This document shows positions 1 to 11,008 of a DNA stretch of 64,000 nucleotides, piece after piece. Source of the DNA: Sphaerolaimus hirsutus (taxonomy: Eukaryota > Nematoda > Chromadorea > Monhysterida > Sphaerolaimidae); contig OZ038456.1 of assembly GCA_964036195.1 (NCBI GenBank), positions 13,888,001 to 13,952,000 of the forward strand, in the 5' to 3' direction. The position numbers were made by a program, and so were the translations under genes. How positions within the stretch are numbered: position 1 is the first letter of the stretch; each line of letters starts with the position of its first letter. The notes below the pieces were generated by a model. That model saw nothing but the letters and a program-made list of their open reading frames with translations, ran no database searches and had not been told where the DNA came from.

Positions 1-2520
1 TGACATTAAACTTGACATTTCGCTTGAATTTTATCACTTGACATTAAACTTGACATTTGACATGTCATTTATCACTTGACATTAAGCTTAACGTTTAACT
101 GGACATTTGACTTGACATTTCACTTGAAATTTATTACTTGACATTTCACTTGAAATTTATCACTTGACATTTGACTTGACATTTGACATGACATTTATCA
201 CTTGACATTAAACTTGACATTTCAGTTGAAATTTATAAGTTGACATTTGACTTGAAAGTTATCACTTGATATTTGACTTGATATTTTATCACTTGATGTT
301 TTATAACTTGACATCTATCACTTGACGTTTATCACTTGATATTTATCATTTGACATTTATCAATTGACATTTATCAATTGACATTTGTCTTGACATTCAT
401 CACTTGACATTAAACTTGACATTTCACTTGAAATTTATCACTTGACATTTATCACTTGACATCTATCACTTGACATTTTTACTTGACATTTCACTTGAAA
501 TCTACCACTTGACATTTATCACTTGATATTTGACTTGATATTTTATCACTTAATATTTTATCACTTGACATTTGGCCTGACATTTATTGCTTGACATTTA
601 TCATGTAACATTCGACTGGACTTGACTTTAGATGTGACATTTACAACATGACATTTGACTTGACACTTATAAGTTGACATTTGACTTGATATTTAATCAC
701 TTGACATTTAGCTTGACATTTGACTTGACATTGACCACTTGAAATTTGACTTGACATATGACTTGTTATTTGACTTGACTTGAAATTTGTCACTTGACAT
801 TTGACATGACATTTATCAGTTGACATTAAACTTGACATTTGACTTGACATTTGACATGACATTTATCACCTGACATTAAACTTGACATTTCACTTGAAAT
901 TTATCACTTGACATTAAACTTGACATTTGACATGTCATTTATCACTTGACATTAAGCTTAACATTTAACTGGACATTTGACTTGACATTTCACTTAAAAT
1001 TTATTACTTGACATTAAACTTGACATTTGACATGTCATTTATCACTTGACATTAAGCTTAACATTTAACTGGACATTTGACTTGACATTTCACTTAAAAT
1101 TTATTACTTGACATTTCACTTGAAATTTATCACTTGACATTTGACTTCACATTTGACATGACATTTATCACTTGACATTAAACTTGCCATTTCAGTTGAA
1201 ATTTATCAGTTGACATTTGACTTGAAAGTTATCTCTTGATATTTGACTTCACATTTGACATGACATTTATCACTTGACATTAAACTTGCCATTTCAGTTG
1301 AAATTTATCAGTTGACATTTGACTTGAAAGTTATCTCTTGATATTTGACTTGATATTTTATCACTTGATGGTTTATAACTTGACATCTATCACTTGACAT
1401 TCATCACTTGATATTTATCACTTGACATTTATCAATTGACATTTATCAATTGACATTTGTCTTGACATTCATCACTTGACATTAAACTTGACATTTCACT
1501 TGAAATTCATCACTTGACATTTATCACTTACATTTATCACTTGACATTTCACTTGAAATCTACCACTTGACATTTATCACTTGACATTTATCACTTACAT
1601 TTATCACTTGACATTTCACTTGAAATCTACCACTTGACATTTATCACTTGATATTTGACTTGATATTTTATCACTTGATGTTTTATAACTTGACATCTAT
1701 CACTTGACATTCATCACTTGATATTTATCACTTGACATTTATCAATTGACATTTATCAATTGACATTTGTCTTGACATTCATCACTTGACATTAAACTTG
1801 ACATTTCACTTGAAATTTATCACTTGACATTTATCACTTGACATCTATCACTTGACATTTCACTTGAAATCTACCACTTGACATTCATCACTTGATATTT
1901 GACTTGATATTTTATCACTTAATATTTTATCACTTGACATCTATCACTTGACATTTATCACTTGACATTTGGCCTGACATTTATTGCTTGACATTTATCA
2001 CTTAACATTTGACTGGACTTGACTTTAGACATGACATTTACAACTTGACATTTGACTTGACACTTATAAGTTGACATTTGACTTGATATTTGATCACTTG
2101 ACATTTAGCTTGACATTTGACTTGACATTTACCACTTGAAATTTGATTTGACATATGACTTGTTATTTGACTTGACTTGAAATTTGTCACTTGACATTTG
2201 ACATGACATTTATCAGTTGACATTAAACTTGACATTTGACTTGACATTTGACATGACATTTATACTTGACATGAAACTTGACATTTCACTTGAAATTTAT
2301 CACTTGACATTAAACTTGACATTTGACATGTCATTTATCACTTGACATTAAGCTTAACATTTAACTGGACATTTGACTTGACATTTCACTTGAAATTTAT
2401 TACTTGACATTTCACTTGAAATTTATCACTTGACATTTGACTTGACATTTGACATGACATTTATCACTTAACATTAAACTTGCCATTTCAGTTGAAATTT
2501 ATCAGTTGACATTTGACTTC
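1..2520. repeat. TTGACATT satellite array with ~1.4 kb higher-order unit
   Basis: The stretch is built from a degenerate 14-20 bp motif (CACTTGACATTTATC and variants such as AACTTGACATTTGACATG). A longer block repeats: the segment at 641-862 recurs almost unchanged at 2,038-2,259, an offset of 1,397 bp, and the flanking text follows the same offset. The right edge at about 2,520 passes into sequence resembling a MITE end (GGCAGTCCCAGATTCTG). The array begins before the window. Open frames here are by-products of the repeat. Confidence 0.95.
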
Positions 2521-2738
2521 ACACAGTGGGCGGAGCCTGCAAGCAAGCTGCTTTCAGGGGGCAGTCCCAGATTCTGTTAACTGCAAAGTAAGATGTCAAA
2601 TGTCATGCAGTGTCAATTATCATGACAAATGCAACATAAAGTGTCAATTGTCACGCAAATTACAGTAATAAAATATTCTTTTATTGATTGACATGACATT
2701 TGACATTTGAGATTTGACATTTTACTTTACACTGTACA
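2521..2738. mobile_element. MITE-end-like sequence bordering the satellite
   Basis: GGGGGCAGTCCCAGATTCTG is followed by TGTCAAATGTCATG-type motifs. It resembles the ends seen at 54,210-54,260, 59,440-59,660 and 63,372 (family consensus near CCAGGTGGCAATCCCAAGCC). The second end is not defined. Confidence 0.45.
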
Positions 2739-2876
2739 TGGTCTGGAATTGGCACCAGCTGGCTCTGTTTGGACATGTTTGCTGTGGTCTGGAATTGGCA
2801 CCAGCTGGCTCTGTTTGGACATGTTTGCTGTTGTCTGGAATTAGCACCAGCTGGCTCTGTTTGGACATGTTTGCTG
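2739..2876. repeat. 46-bp tandem repeat, three copies
   Basis: Three head-to-tail units start at 2,739, 2,785 and 2,831, each containing GGAATTGGCACCAGCTGGCT and ending in GGACATGTTTGCTG. Copies 1 and 2 are identical; copy 3 has two substitutions. An open frame runs through it because 46 is not a multiple of 3, but nothing suggests it is coding. Confidence 0.9.
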
Positions 2877-3202
2877 ATTTATTTGTTCAGACAGGCAGGG
2901 CTTTGTGTGAAATTGTAGGAATACCCTCCCTAAGTCAGCTTGTGTGTGCTGGATTTTTTGGCAGTGGCCCAAGCCTTATGCCCCTATAAGTATTAGGATA
3001 ACTAAAACACATTTTTACGTTTTTCTGGCTGAATTTCAAATTTCATTTCATCAAATTTCGTTTCGAAATGTGTGCATGCATCGAACGCTTTTCCGCATTC
3101 ACTTCAACGAGAGAAAATAAAGGGAGAAAGCTTAAAAAACTTGATGAGTCACACATTATAAACATAAAATGTGCACCAGCCAATGTGTTAGACTGGACTC
3201 AA

Positions 3203-4683
3203 TGTTGCACAGCACACTCAAATTTTCAGTTGCAGTTCGAACACTTTTTCAAGGGCGGAATTCAAAAGGGCGGAATTAAAATCAGGGGTGGAATTCAAAA
3301 ACGTCTGAACTGCCCTCAATTTCAATTCCGCACATGAAACGTTCGAACACTTTTTCGACGGCGGAATTGCCTCGAATTGTGCACGGGCAGAATTAATTTG
3401 GATAAGGCGGAAAGCGCAATGCGTTTGAACAACGTCCGCACTTTTTTTACTCATGGCGGAATTGTGCATGGGCCGAATTAATTCGGAAAAGGCGGAAAGC
3501 GCAAAGCGTTTGAACAACGTCCGCACTCTTTTGAGTGTGCGGTGTGCCATCTAGGCAAGAAAACATTGGGACACTTTCTAGAGGGTGGAATTCAGTTTCG
3601 GTTTACACAAATATGCCACACGGTGAACTTCAATATCTTTTTAACAAGTTGATATTACTAAAAAATTTATCTATTCATTTTTGAAGACAAAGCCTAGATC
3701 TACCTATAAAAATTTTTTCACAAATATATTTGGCAAGATAAGTGAGATGTGTTTCTCACAACAACCTTCTCTAATGGGTGGAATTGAAAGTCAAGGGCGG
3801 AATTGAAAGTGTCCCAATCATTTTGAAACTTGCTGTGTGGAAATGTTATGACACGCAAATCAGCGAAAAGTGTACGAATTTGTCTGGACTCTGTTCGAAT
3901 GTCCAAAAAATGCCCTAAAAATCCTTTAAAAAATCGTTCGAACTGCACTTGGAGTTCCGCCAAGGCAGAACTCCAAGGGTGGTTCGAACATTTTTATTTA
4001 GGAAAAATGTGGCATTTTTAGGACATTCGGATGAAATTCACACGAATCCGGATGAATTCGCACAGTTTTTGTCCATTTGCATATCATAACAAAACGTTTC
4101 AAAAACATTGGGACACTTTCAATTCCGCCCTTGACTTAAGAGATACGCCCTTTAGAGAAGGTTGTTATGAGAAACACATCTTATTTATCTTACCAAACAT
4201 ATTTGTGAAAAAAATTTTATAGGTAGATCTAGGCTTCGTCTTCAAAAATGAATAGAGAAAATTTTTAGTAATATCCACTTGTTAAAAAGATATTGAAGTT
4301 CACCGTGTGGCATATTTTTGTAAACCGTAACTGAATTCCACCCTCTAGAAAGTGTCCGAATGTTTTCTTGCCTAGATAGTGCACTGCACACTCAAAATTG
4401 TCAAGGGCGGTTCGGACGTTTTTGAGTTCCACCAAGGCGAAATTCCAAGGGTGGTTCAGACATTTTGCACTTTCCTACCTGTCTGAAATAATTCCACCCA
4501 TGCACAATCCAGGGCAATTCCGCCATCGTGCAAAGTGTTCGAACGTTTCATGTGCGGAATTGAAATCGAGGGCAGTTCAAACGTTTTTGGATTCCGCCCC
4601 CTTTTTTTAATTCCGCCCTTTTGAATTCCGCCCTTGAAAAAGTGTTCGAACTGCAACTGAAAATTTGAGTGTGCCGTGCAACA
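3203..4683. mobile_element. 1.5 kb foldback element
   Basis: TTGCACAGCACACTCAAATT near 3,205 reads back as the inverted copy ending near 4,681. Inner arms also pair: 3,613-3,773 is the near-perfect reverse complement of about 4,142-4,311. The centre of symmetry is about 3,950. The arms are filled with a short GGCGGAATT / TTCGAACAC motif in both orientations. No transposase frame is present. The rest of 2,877-3,202 shows nothing recognisable. Confidence 0.85.
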
Positions 4684-5047
4684 ATTTGTAATCAATACAT
4701 AGTATTTGTAATACATCCATTGGTATACAACATATTTTTGTAATGTGTGCATGTGCATTGAAAAGTCATCTCATCCGTAAACAATTTCAAAGCCATGTAT
4801 GTACATTGGGCATAAAAACGAGGACACTAGAATACATACACAGATAGGTAAATTAATTATAAATTTACTTAATATATTTAAATCTATACACATTTCTATG
4901 CCTCAACATTTGCACTGATTAGTTGAAATTCTTAGTTAGCTGCATAAATACCAAACATGTATTTACATGATACAGTGCATCAGCAATGTGCACATATGCT
5001 GTGGTACACACTGCATGTAGGTATTTAGGAACACACACACATGTAGT
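4684..5047. other. AT-rich intergenic stretch, nothing recognised
   Basis: No gene, RNA or clear repeat is seen. Confidence 0.5.
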
Positions 5048-5357
5048 CAGTGATGGCAAAAACACACATTTTGAAACTCAAAGACTCATTGAGTTCCTGT
5101 GTTTTTGTTAAACATAAAAAGACAATTGGTAAGTCATAAATTTTGGAAAAATCGAAACTGGCTTTTTTATGTGAAAACATTAGTTTTCACAAAAACACAT
5201 ATAGGTGTCTACAAAACAATGTACCACTCAAAAAATTTATACAGGAAAATGACAGTTTCATTTCAAAAGCCAAAGTGTTCAAAATCAAAATCAATATCAT
5301 TCCTGATATAGTCAAAACACACAAAGTGTTTTCTATGACAAAACTTTCTCATCATTG
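5048..5357. mobile_element. hAT-like MITE, AACACAGAAA family
   Basis: It starts CAGTGATGG and ends CATCATTG. The flanking 8-mers are CATGTAGT (5,040-5,047) and CATGGAGT (5,358-5,365), 7 of 8 identical, as for an old 8-bp TSD. The interior has ACTCATTGAGTTCCTGTG-type repeats shared with the element at 48,948-49,902. Confidence 0.65.
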
Positions 5358-5365
5358 CATGGAGT

Positions 5366-6656
5366 ACATAAATACACCAGTGGCTTGTAATGGAGCTGGC
5401 ATGCAGTTGGCTTCATGCCCTTCCCAAACCCAAGCAAACACTCAGCTCTGGGTGTGTCAGCCACTGCTAAAAATGCTCTACTGTGCAGTGTTCACTCTTC
5501 TAAAGCTACCAGCTGCAGCATGCAAATTGTAAGACATGCACTAGTCTGGACTCTGCTTGGGCACTTGCACTTGGCTTTCACAAAATTTCAAAGCTATAAT
5601 AGCTAAAATTAAAGTAACCTTCTTTTGAATAACTCCATAGTGAGGGATGGAGGGAGGGAAAGGGAAATGCCAAGGGAGGGAAATTCCCTACAGTACCAAA
5701 TGAAATATTTAAATGCCATTTTTTTATTTTTGGAAAACTAAAATATTGCAAGCAGTACAAATTATGGTAGCTAGGCTCAGGCTTGAATGATCAATTGAAA
5801 TTCCATATAAATAATATGAGGGTGTATTTAGAAACATGCACACCAGTAAAACATAGCATTATGTCTTTAGGTACTCTAAAATGTGTTTTTGTTTTTCACA
5901 AAAATTGATTGTGTTGTGCATCTTGGTTACTGTTTCTGATAGAAAGTATCACTTGGATAATACAAACCAGATGAGAATAACTCTCCATTATTTAAGGTAT
6001 CTGAAAAATAAAAATTTAAGATATCTAATATGAAAAATAGAATAGAATAACTTCTCTTGAAATTACCCATAGGTACAGACATAGACAAATGTGATGACTC
6101 ATTCTCTGACGTCTGGACTAAACACTTGTTCACATGAGCACATGAGAAAATATTTATCAGAATTTCATGTTCAGAAGAAGCTAGCTGACATATGTTTATG
6201 TTCATTTTCAAATGACAGCTCATTCAAACAAATGTTATGAACATGCTAACAGTGGGGCCAGGTATGTAGGTACATATTGTATCACATGGCACATGCTACA
6301 TTTAGTCATTGTACATACTGAACACATAAAAACATTGACATTGTCATGGCCAATATTGGCATTAATAAATATTTCTATGCATATAAATAATTACACAGGG
6401 GCCGCTTCTGAGCTCTCTCAGACATAAGAATGGGAAATTCTATAGAAATTAAGTGTCAGAAACAAGAATTTAACATAAAAATAACAATAATGACTTAAAG
6501 TAATTTCTGAAGCTTGTATCCAAAACAGCAAAAAAATAACCTGAACATCAAGGCACAATTTCAGTGTGGTCACCAATACAGAATTGACCCGAAGCTATCG
6601 TTTCCGGAAACTGTCCTGTGTTAATTGACATTAAAAAAACGGAATTTTTACCGAAA
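5366..6656. other. Intergenic region, nothing recognised
   Basis: No exon with splice signals and no obvious inverted repeat was found here. It should include the promoter of the downstream reductase gene, but I cannot place a core promoter. Confidence 0.5.
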
Positions 6657-9600
6657 ATGTCACTTCCATATGGCACCTGGTTGACCGATTTGATGGCAAT
6701 TGCTATGATTTTGTGCGGCGCCGTTGTTTCAGGTTTTTTTCTGATTTTAGAAGTTAAATTGACGAAAAAAGTTGGTTACCGCAACATTTTTTGGTGTTGC
6801 GCGGACGTTTAAAAATCCCACGTATCTCTAAGAACTATCCCACGCGCACGTATCCCTAAGAACAATCCACGATTATATGTTAAAGTGTTTGAAGACATTT
6901 TAATCACTCGGGTTTTGTCTAAGTGTGATTTTGTAAGAAAAGCTGGCAAAGTTCCAAAATTGGGTAATGATTTTTCTGGAAGTAAATATGCGTTTGTGGT
7001 ACATTTCAAAGCGTGTGATTGAACAAAAACGTTGTTCCGGTTTGGGGGATTAGCATTCCAAAAATGTAAATCTTATATTTTATTTTGTCATATATCAGAT
7101 TATATTTCTAAAAATCGCTGAAAACCTCTCAAATATCTCATTATTAATCTAGATTAAACCTCTGTGAAAAATATATCACATTTTGCCAAAATTTCTCAAA
7201 TTTCTTAAATATTGATAACTTAAATTCAAATTTCAAGTTTACTCAATCTCGAGCGCAGGCCTTTTGCACTGGTTTGACTTCGCCGCTGAATATGGCAGAT
7301 ATCAGCAGAAGTTATTTCCATCTTTGGGCCATCTTTCCCTGCCTGTCAAGGTGGCCTGGGTTGTCCAAGAATTACCCAGGTGTCAATTTTGCAAGTGGAC
7401 AAGTGACAAGAAAAGTGCCAAGTGCTTACTAAAGCCACAAGTGCAATTAAAAATTGTAAATGAGTGTCACAAGTTGTAAGTTACAAGTCATTGCAAGCTG
7501 AATATATTTTTAAAATAAAATTATTAGCATCGTTAGTAAAATGCTAATAATCTATTAGTAGAATCATTAGTATAAGCTATTAGCATTGTTGTAAAAGTTC
7601 ACTGGAATGGTGTCAAATTAACGATGCTTTGATTGTCTATGCTTCATTTATAGTAAAACCTATACCTATGTAAAGTTACTTATTACCCGCATGTCTTGCC
7701 ACTACACTGAATGCATTCAATTTCCTTTACCACACAAAGTTCACTTGTCACATTTGACTTGTCACTGACGTCAACACGTACAAGTTAAACTTGTCACTTG
7801 ACTACCACTCACAACTTTTCCTGTCACTTGTCCACTTGCAAACTTGTCCCCAGTTTCGCGATTCCAGTGTGGTTCATTGTGAGTGGAAATTGCGACAGAA
7901 TGTGGCACGTTGGCAATGCGCTCGTTTTGTGGCTCTTTGTGATGCATTATGCCCAACGGTGAGTTCGCGAGAATAGATTTTAGGTAATTTTTTAAGTACG
8001 CGGGAGTTCGCGTGAATTTTTTGAGTACGCTAACTGCGTTTTGTGAAAATGCTACTGCTCACAATGTTGAGAGCAGAGACGGCAAATTTTTACACTTTTG
8101 TTTCGACATTTGTGACTTAACGATAAACAGTGAGCAAACCCGCTGGACATGCATCGCTGCCAGAGAAGTGTCAGTTGAATCTTAAAATGTTCTCGAAATC
8201 AACTTTTTGCAGTTATCGACGTTTAGAAGTACCGACGTGTGGAAACCTCACTTGATATTTTAAAAATCGTTCAATTTATAAAAAATGATCCAAACTTTCC
8301 GCAGCACGTTTATCTACTCGATGCTGATCAGAGGGGGCAAAAGTACACCGGCGCATGTGTTTCTGCTTGCATTCATTTTCACATGTTTCAACGGATACAT
8401 GCAGGTGCCACTTCTGCAAGTGGGCAAGTGACAAGAAAGTGTTAAGTGGTGTAGTTCATGGTAAACAGATTGCGCGCTTTACACTCAAATATATTTAACG
8501 GACCACAATAACGACAATAGAAACAACTTCTCTTTAAAATAATCCATTTCACTACGATATAATCCAGCACGGAAAGTCACATGACTTTATTCGTCTAAGT
8601 AAATATGTCTGCAGAGTGTGCCATTCGCTCAGTAAGTATACTGATAATCAAAGCAGTATTTAAGTCAAGTGACAGTTATTTCCATTTACCAATTTACTTG
8701 CCTGCCACTTTTTCACCTTAAGTCTAATTTGCCACTTGCCACTTTTCTTATCACTTATTCACTCGCAAAACTTGCCCCAGAGCGCCCATCATTGCAATTC
8801 GCACGTGGCTTATTCAGATATTTTTTTCTGGGATGGCTGGAAGATTTTCGGATGTGCCATGTTTTTCGGCGGCATGGCGATCAATTTGCACGCAGATCAT
8901 GTGCTCAGAAATTTGAGAAAAGAGGGGGAAAGTGGTTATAGGATACCCTATGGTTTGTTTTATGTTTCATGTTTGATTGCAGATTTCGAAGGTTAGGTGT
9001 GAGTTTTGGTATTAATGCGTAACGCTAAAAAAATTTATACCGTATTTCTTTGAATAGTTTTACACCCACGAAAAGAATAGAACGGCAGCCTCCAATAGTA
9101 CGGCAGGTAAAAATTACGTAGTAAGAGTGCCAATACACAAAAATATTTGCAAAATTGGTGGTGAGAACCTCCAGGGTGTTCAGACTATGATTCAGGGGTT
9201 CAATTTATGCTCTGATATTAATATGTTGCTCATGTCTCACTAAAATTACTATGTTCAAATGAAAAATGTGTGAAAAAGTAACGTGGAAAAATAGAACGGC
9301 AGCCTCCAATAGAACGGCACCTCCAGTAGAACGGCACCTCTAATAGAACGGCAGGTAAAAAGTTGACGAAAAAAAGGGAACGGCGCCGTTCTATTACATG
9401 AAATACGGTATATGTATTTTGAGGGGCATTGCGGTTTATTCCCCGATATACGGTAAAAAAAATTTGTAGAGCAAGTTCAACTACTTCTCATCTCATCTTA
9501 AGCCCTTTTTTCTTTGTCAGGTGGTCTATTTAACTACATTTCCTGCGCGAATTATTTCGGGGAAATTGTGGAATGGGCCGGATGGGCGCTAGTAGCTGGC

Positions 9601-10043
9601 ACTTTGCCAGCATTCGCTTTTGCGTTTTTTACGGCTGCCAATTTGGGGCCCAGAGCTATGCAACACCACAGGTCAGTTGTATGCGAAAAACGCTCATTTC
9701 AGGGGTGTTTTAGATTTTGACCCTCGGGGGTTGTTCGGATAGATTGTGAGTCGCTTCCACGAAGGGATAGATAGCTGCAAAATATCAAATATCGGATATC
9801 ATTTTTGACTACCTTTTCATATCGAATATTGAGTGTCCGAAAAATATATAACTATCGAAAAGTCCATCGCAACCCTTATTTCCCCCAAAAGTCCCAGCCC
9901 TAATTTTGAATGTGAAAATATAGTGGGTGGGTTTTTAATGTTGAAATGTTTTCAGTTTGAATACAATTACACGCAGATGGTACAGGAACAAGTTGGATGA
10001 TTATCCAAAGGAAAGATGCGCATTGATCCCCTTTATATTATGA
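6657..10043 (+). CDS. SRD5A: Steroid 5-alpha-reductase (3-oxo-5-alpha-steroid 4-dehydrogenase), SRD5A1/2 type; complete
   Basis: Seven exons: 6657-6732, 7259-7379, 7854-7958, 8305-8404, 8781-8952, 9521-9671, 9977-10043. All phases agree, giving 263 aa against about 254-259 in mammals. The family reduces the 4,5 double bond of 3-oxo-4-ene steroids with NADPH in the ER membrane. Family hallmarks in order: YGRY (37-40), WVVQELPS with Glu63, MHYAQR with Tyr98, IRGGK, NGYMQ, the NLHADHVLRNLRK segment, YRIPYGGLFNYISCANYFGE, EW-G-A, and HHRWYRNKLDDYPK before the C-terminal ALIPFIL. Glu63, Tyr98 and His241 match the steroid/NADPH-contact residues I know from human SRD5A2. The ATG at 6657 is the first in frame. 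Exon 6 is 151 nt, the size I recall for human exon 4. Introns 2 and 4 carry terminal inverted repeats (listed separately). The gene converges on the oxidase gene 966 bp away. Confidence 0.95.
7380..7853. mobile_element. Introner-like element forming reductase intron 2
   Basis: The 474-bp intron has a 29-bp inverted repeat, TTTGCAAGTGGACAAGTGAC and onward, at 7,388-7,416 and inverted at 7,814-7,842, differing at about one base. The left copy starts 8 nt inside the GT; the right copy ends 11 nt before the exon. CCCAG precedes both the donor and the acceptor junction, as a short TSD would. The outer bases extend the symmetry loosely. Confidence 0.75.
8405..8780. mobile_element. Introner-like element forming reductase intron 4
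   Basis: The 376-bp intron begins GTGCCACTTCTGCAAGTGGG and ends with the inverted, more diverged copy (about 8,740-8,770) before CTTGCCCCAG. The repeat is the same family as intron 2. CAG precedes both junctions. Confidence 0.7.
9040..9408. mobile_element. Mariner-like MITE, AACGGCACC family
   Basis: Ends are CCGTATTTC / GAAATACGG, flanked by TA on both sides (9,038-9,039 and 9,409-9,410). The interior repeats AATAGAACGGCA in tandem. It lies in reductase intron 5. Another copy ends near 46,704. Confidence 0.8.
9700..9890. repeat. GATAGATAG-type repeat fragment
   Basis: TTTTGACCCTCGGGGGTTG followed by GGATAGATAGCTG matches parts of the larger copies at 11,540-12,060 and 60,835-61,345. Confidence 0.5.
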
Positions 10044-10117
10044 TGAAAATCGCAATTTCCGGGTAAGGTTATGTAACCATTTATGTTCTGTAGGTTGGAC
10101 TTCTTCTTGAGTCACCG

Positions 10118-10716
10118 TATTTGCTTGAATAATTCCCCCTTCAATAATTCCCCCTTCAATAATTCCCGCTTGAATAATTCCCCCTTGAATAATTCCACCT
10201 TGAATAATTCCACCTGGAATAATTCCCTCCTGGAATAGTTCCCTCCTGGAATAGTTCCCTCCTGGAATAGTTCCCTCCTGTAAGGCGACTGGGGAAAAAT
10301 GATTCCTCCCCTTTGAATAATTCCCCCCTCAAGGTATATAGGGCCCCCACGCGCTAGTTGACATCGACACCAAATGTCAACTGGTGCCGATCCCGATTCA
10401 AAGCTTGCTGACTAGTGGACGAACGACGTTTAAATGCAATCTTTGAATTGGGAATGAAACCAGTTGACATTTGGTGTCGATGTCAACTAGCGTGTGTGGG
10501 GCCATAATCAATTTGTTGTGTTCAATTTGAACAAAAACGGCATTTTATTGTGTAAATCAAGCATATTTTGTGAAACGATTTGATAGACACATGCTTGAAA
10601 TTGTGATGAAGTAATAATCCATCCCCTTGAATAATTCCCCCTCTAATAGTTCCCCCTCAAAAAGTCCGATGAAAAAATAATTCCCGAAATACGGTGTATT
10701 CAAGCAAATACGGTAT
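10118..10716. mobile_element. CCGTATTT MITE with nested foldback
   Basis: Left end ACCGTATTTGCTTGAATAAT; right end TTCAAGCAAATACGGTAT. The interior is a run of GAATAATTCCCCC units. A second element, 10,341-10,502, is nested inside: GGGCCCCCACGCGCTAGTTG inverted against the AGCGTGTGTGGGGCC end, with ATA on both flanks. Together they fill the space between the two convergent genes. Confidence 0.75.
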
Positions 10717-11008
10717 ATTCATAATGATGTTATCATGGGGTCGTATTTATGTTGGGCTGTTAGTTATTGTTACTGGAATATTTTTATAGATGATGTTGAA
10801 ACACCATTGAATATCAACGCCGAAATATCGAGCATTTTTATACGATATTATAACAAATGAATTGATATTGAAAAGTAACATGCACTGCATGAAATCTTGA
10901 GCAACGGTAATATCCTATCAATAATCATTCAAATAGCACTTGGATATCCAGTCAAGATATTAAATGTCCTATATATTTTGATAAATCTCACAACAATTAA
11001 ATTTTTCT

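Noticed and set aside
641-862. Cys/Ser-rich open frame, repeated at 2,038
   Set aside because: It is a translation of the satellite motif.
1-2520. CRISPR-like array
   Set aside because: Repeats are degenerate and contiguous, with no unique spacers, in a eukaryotic genome.
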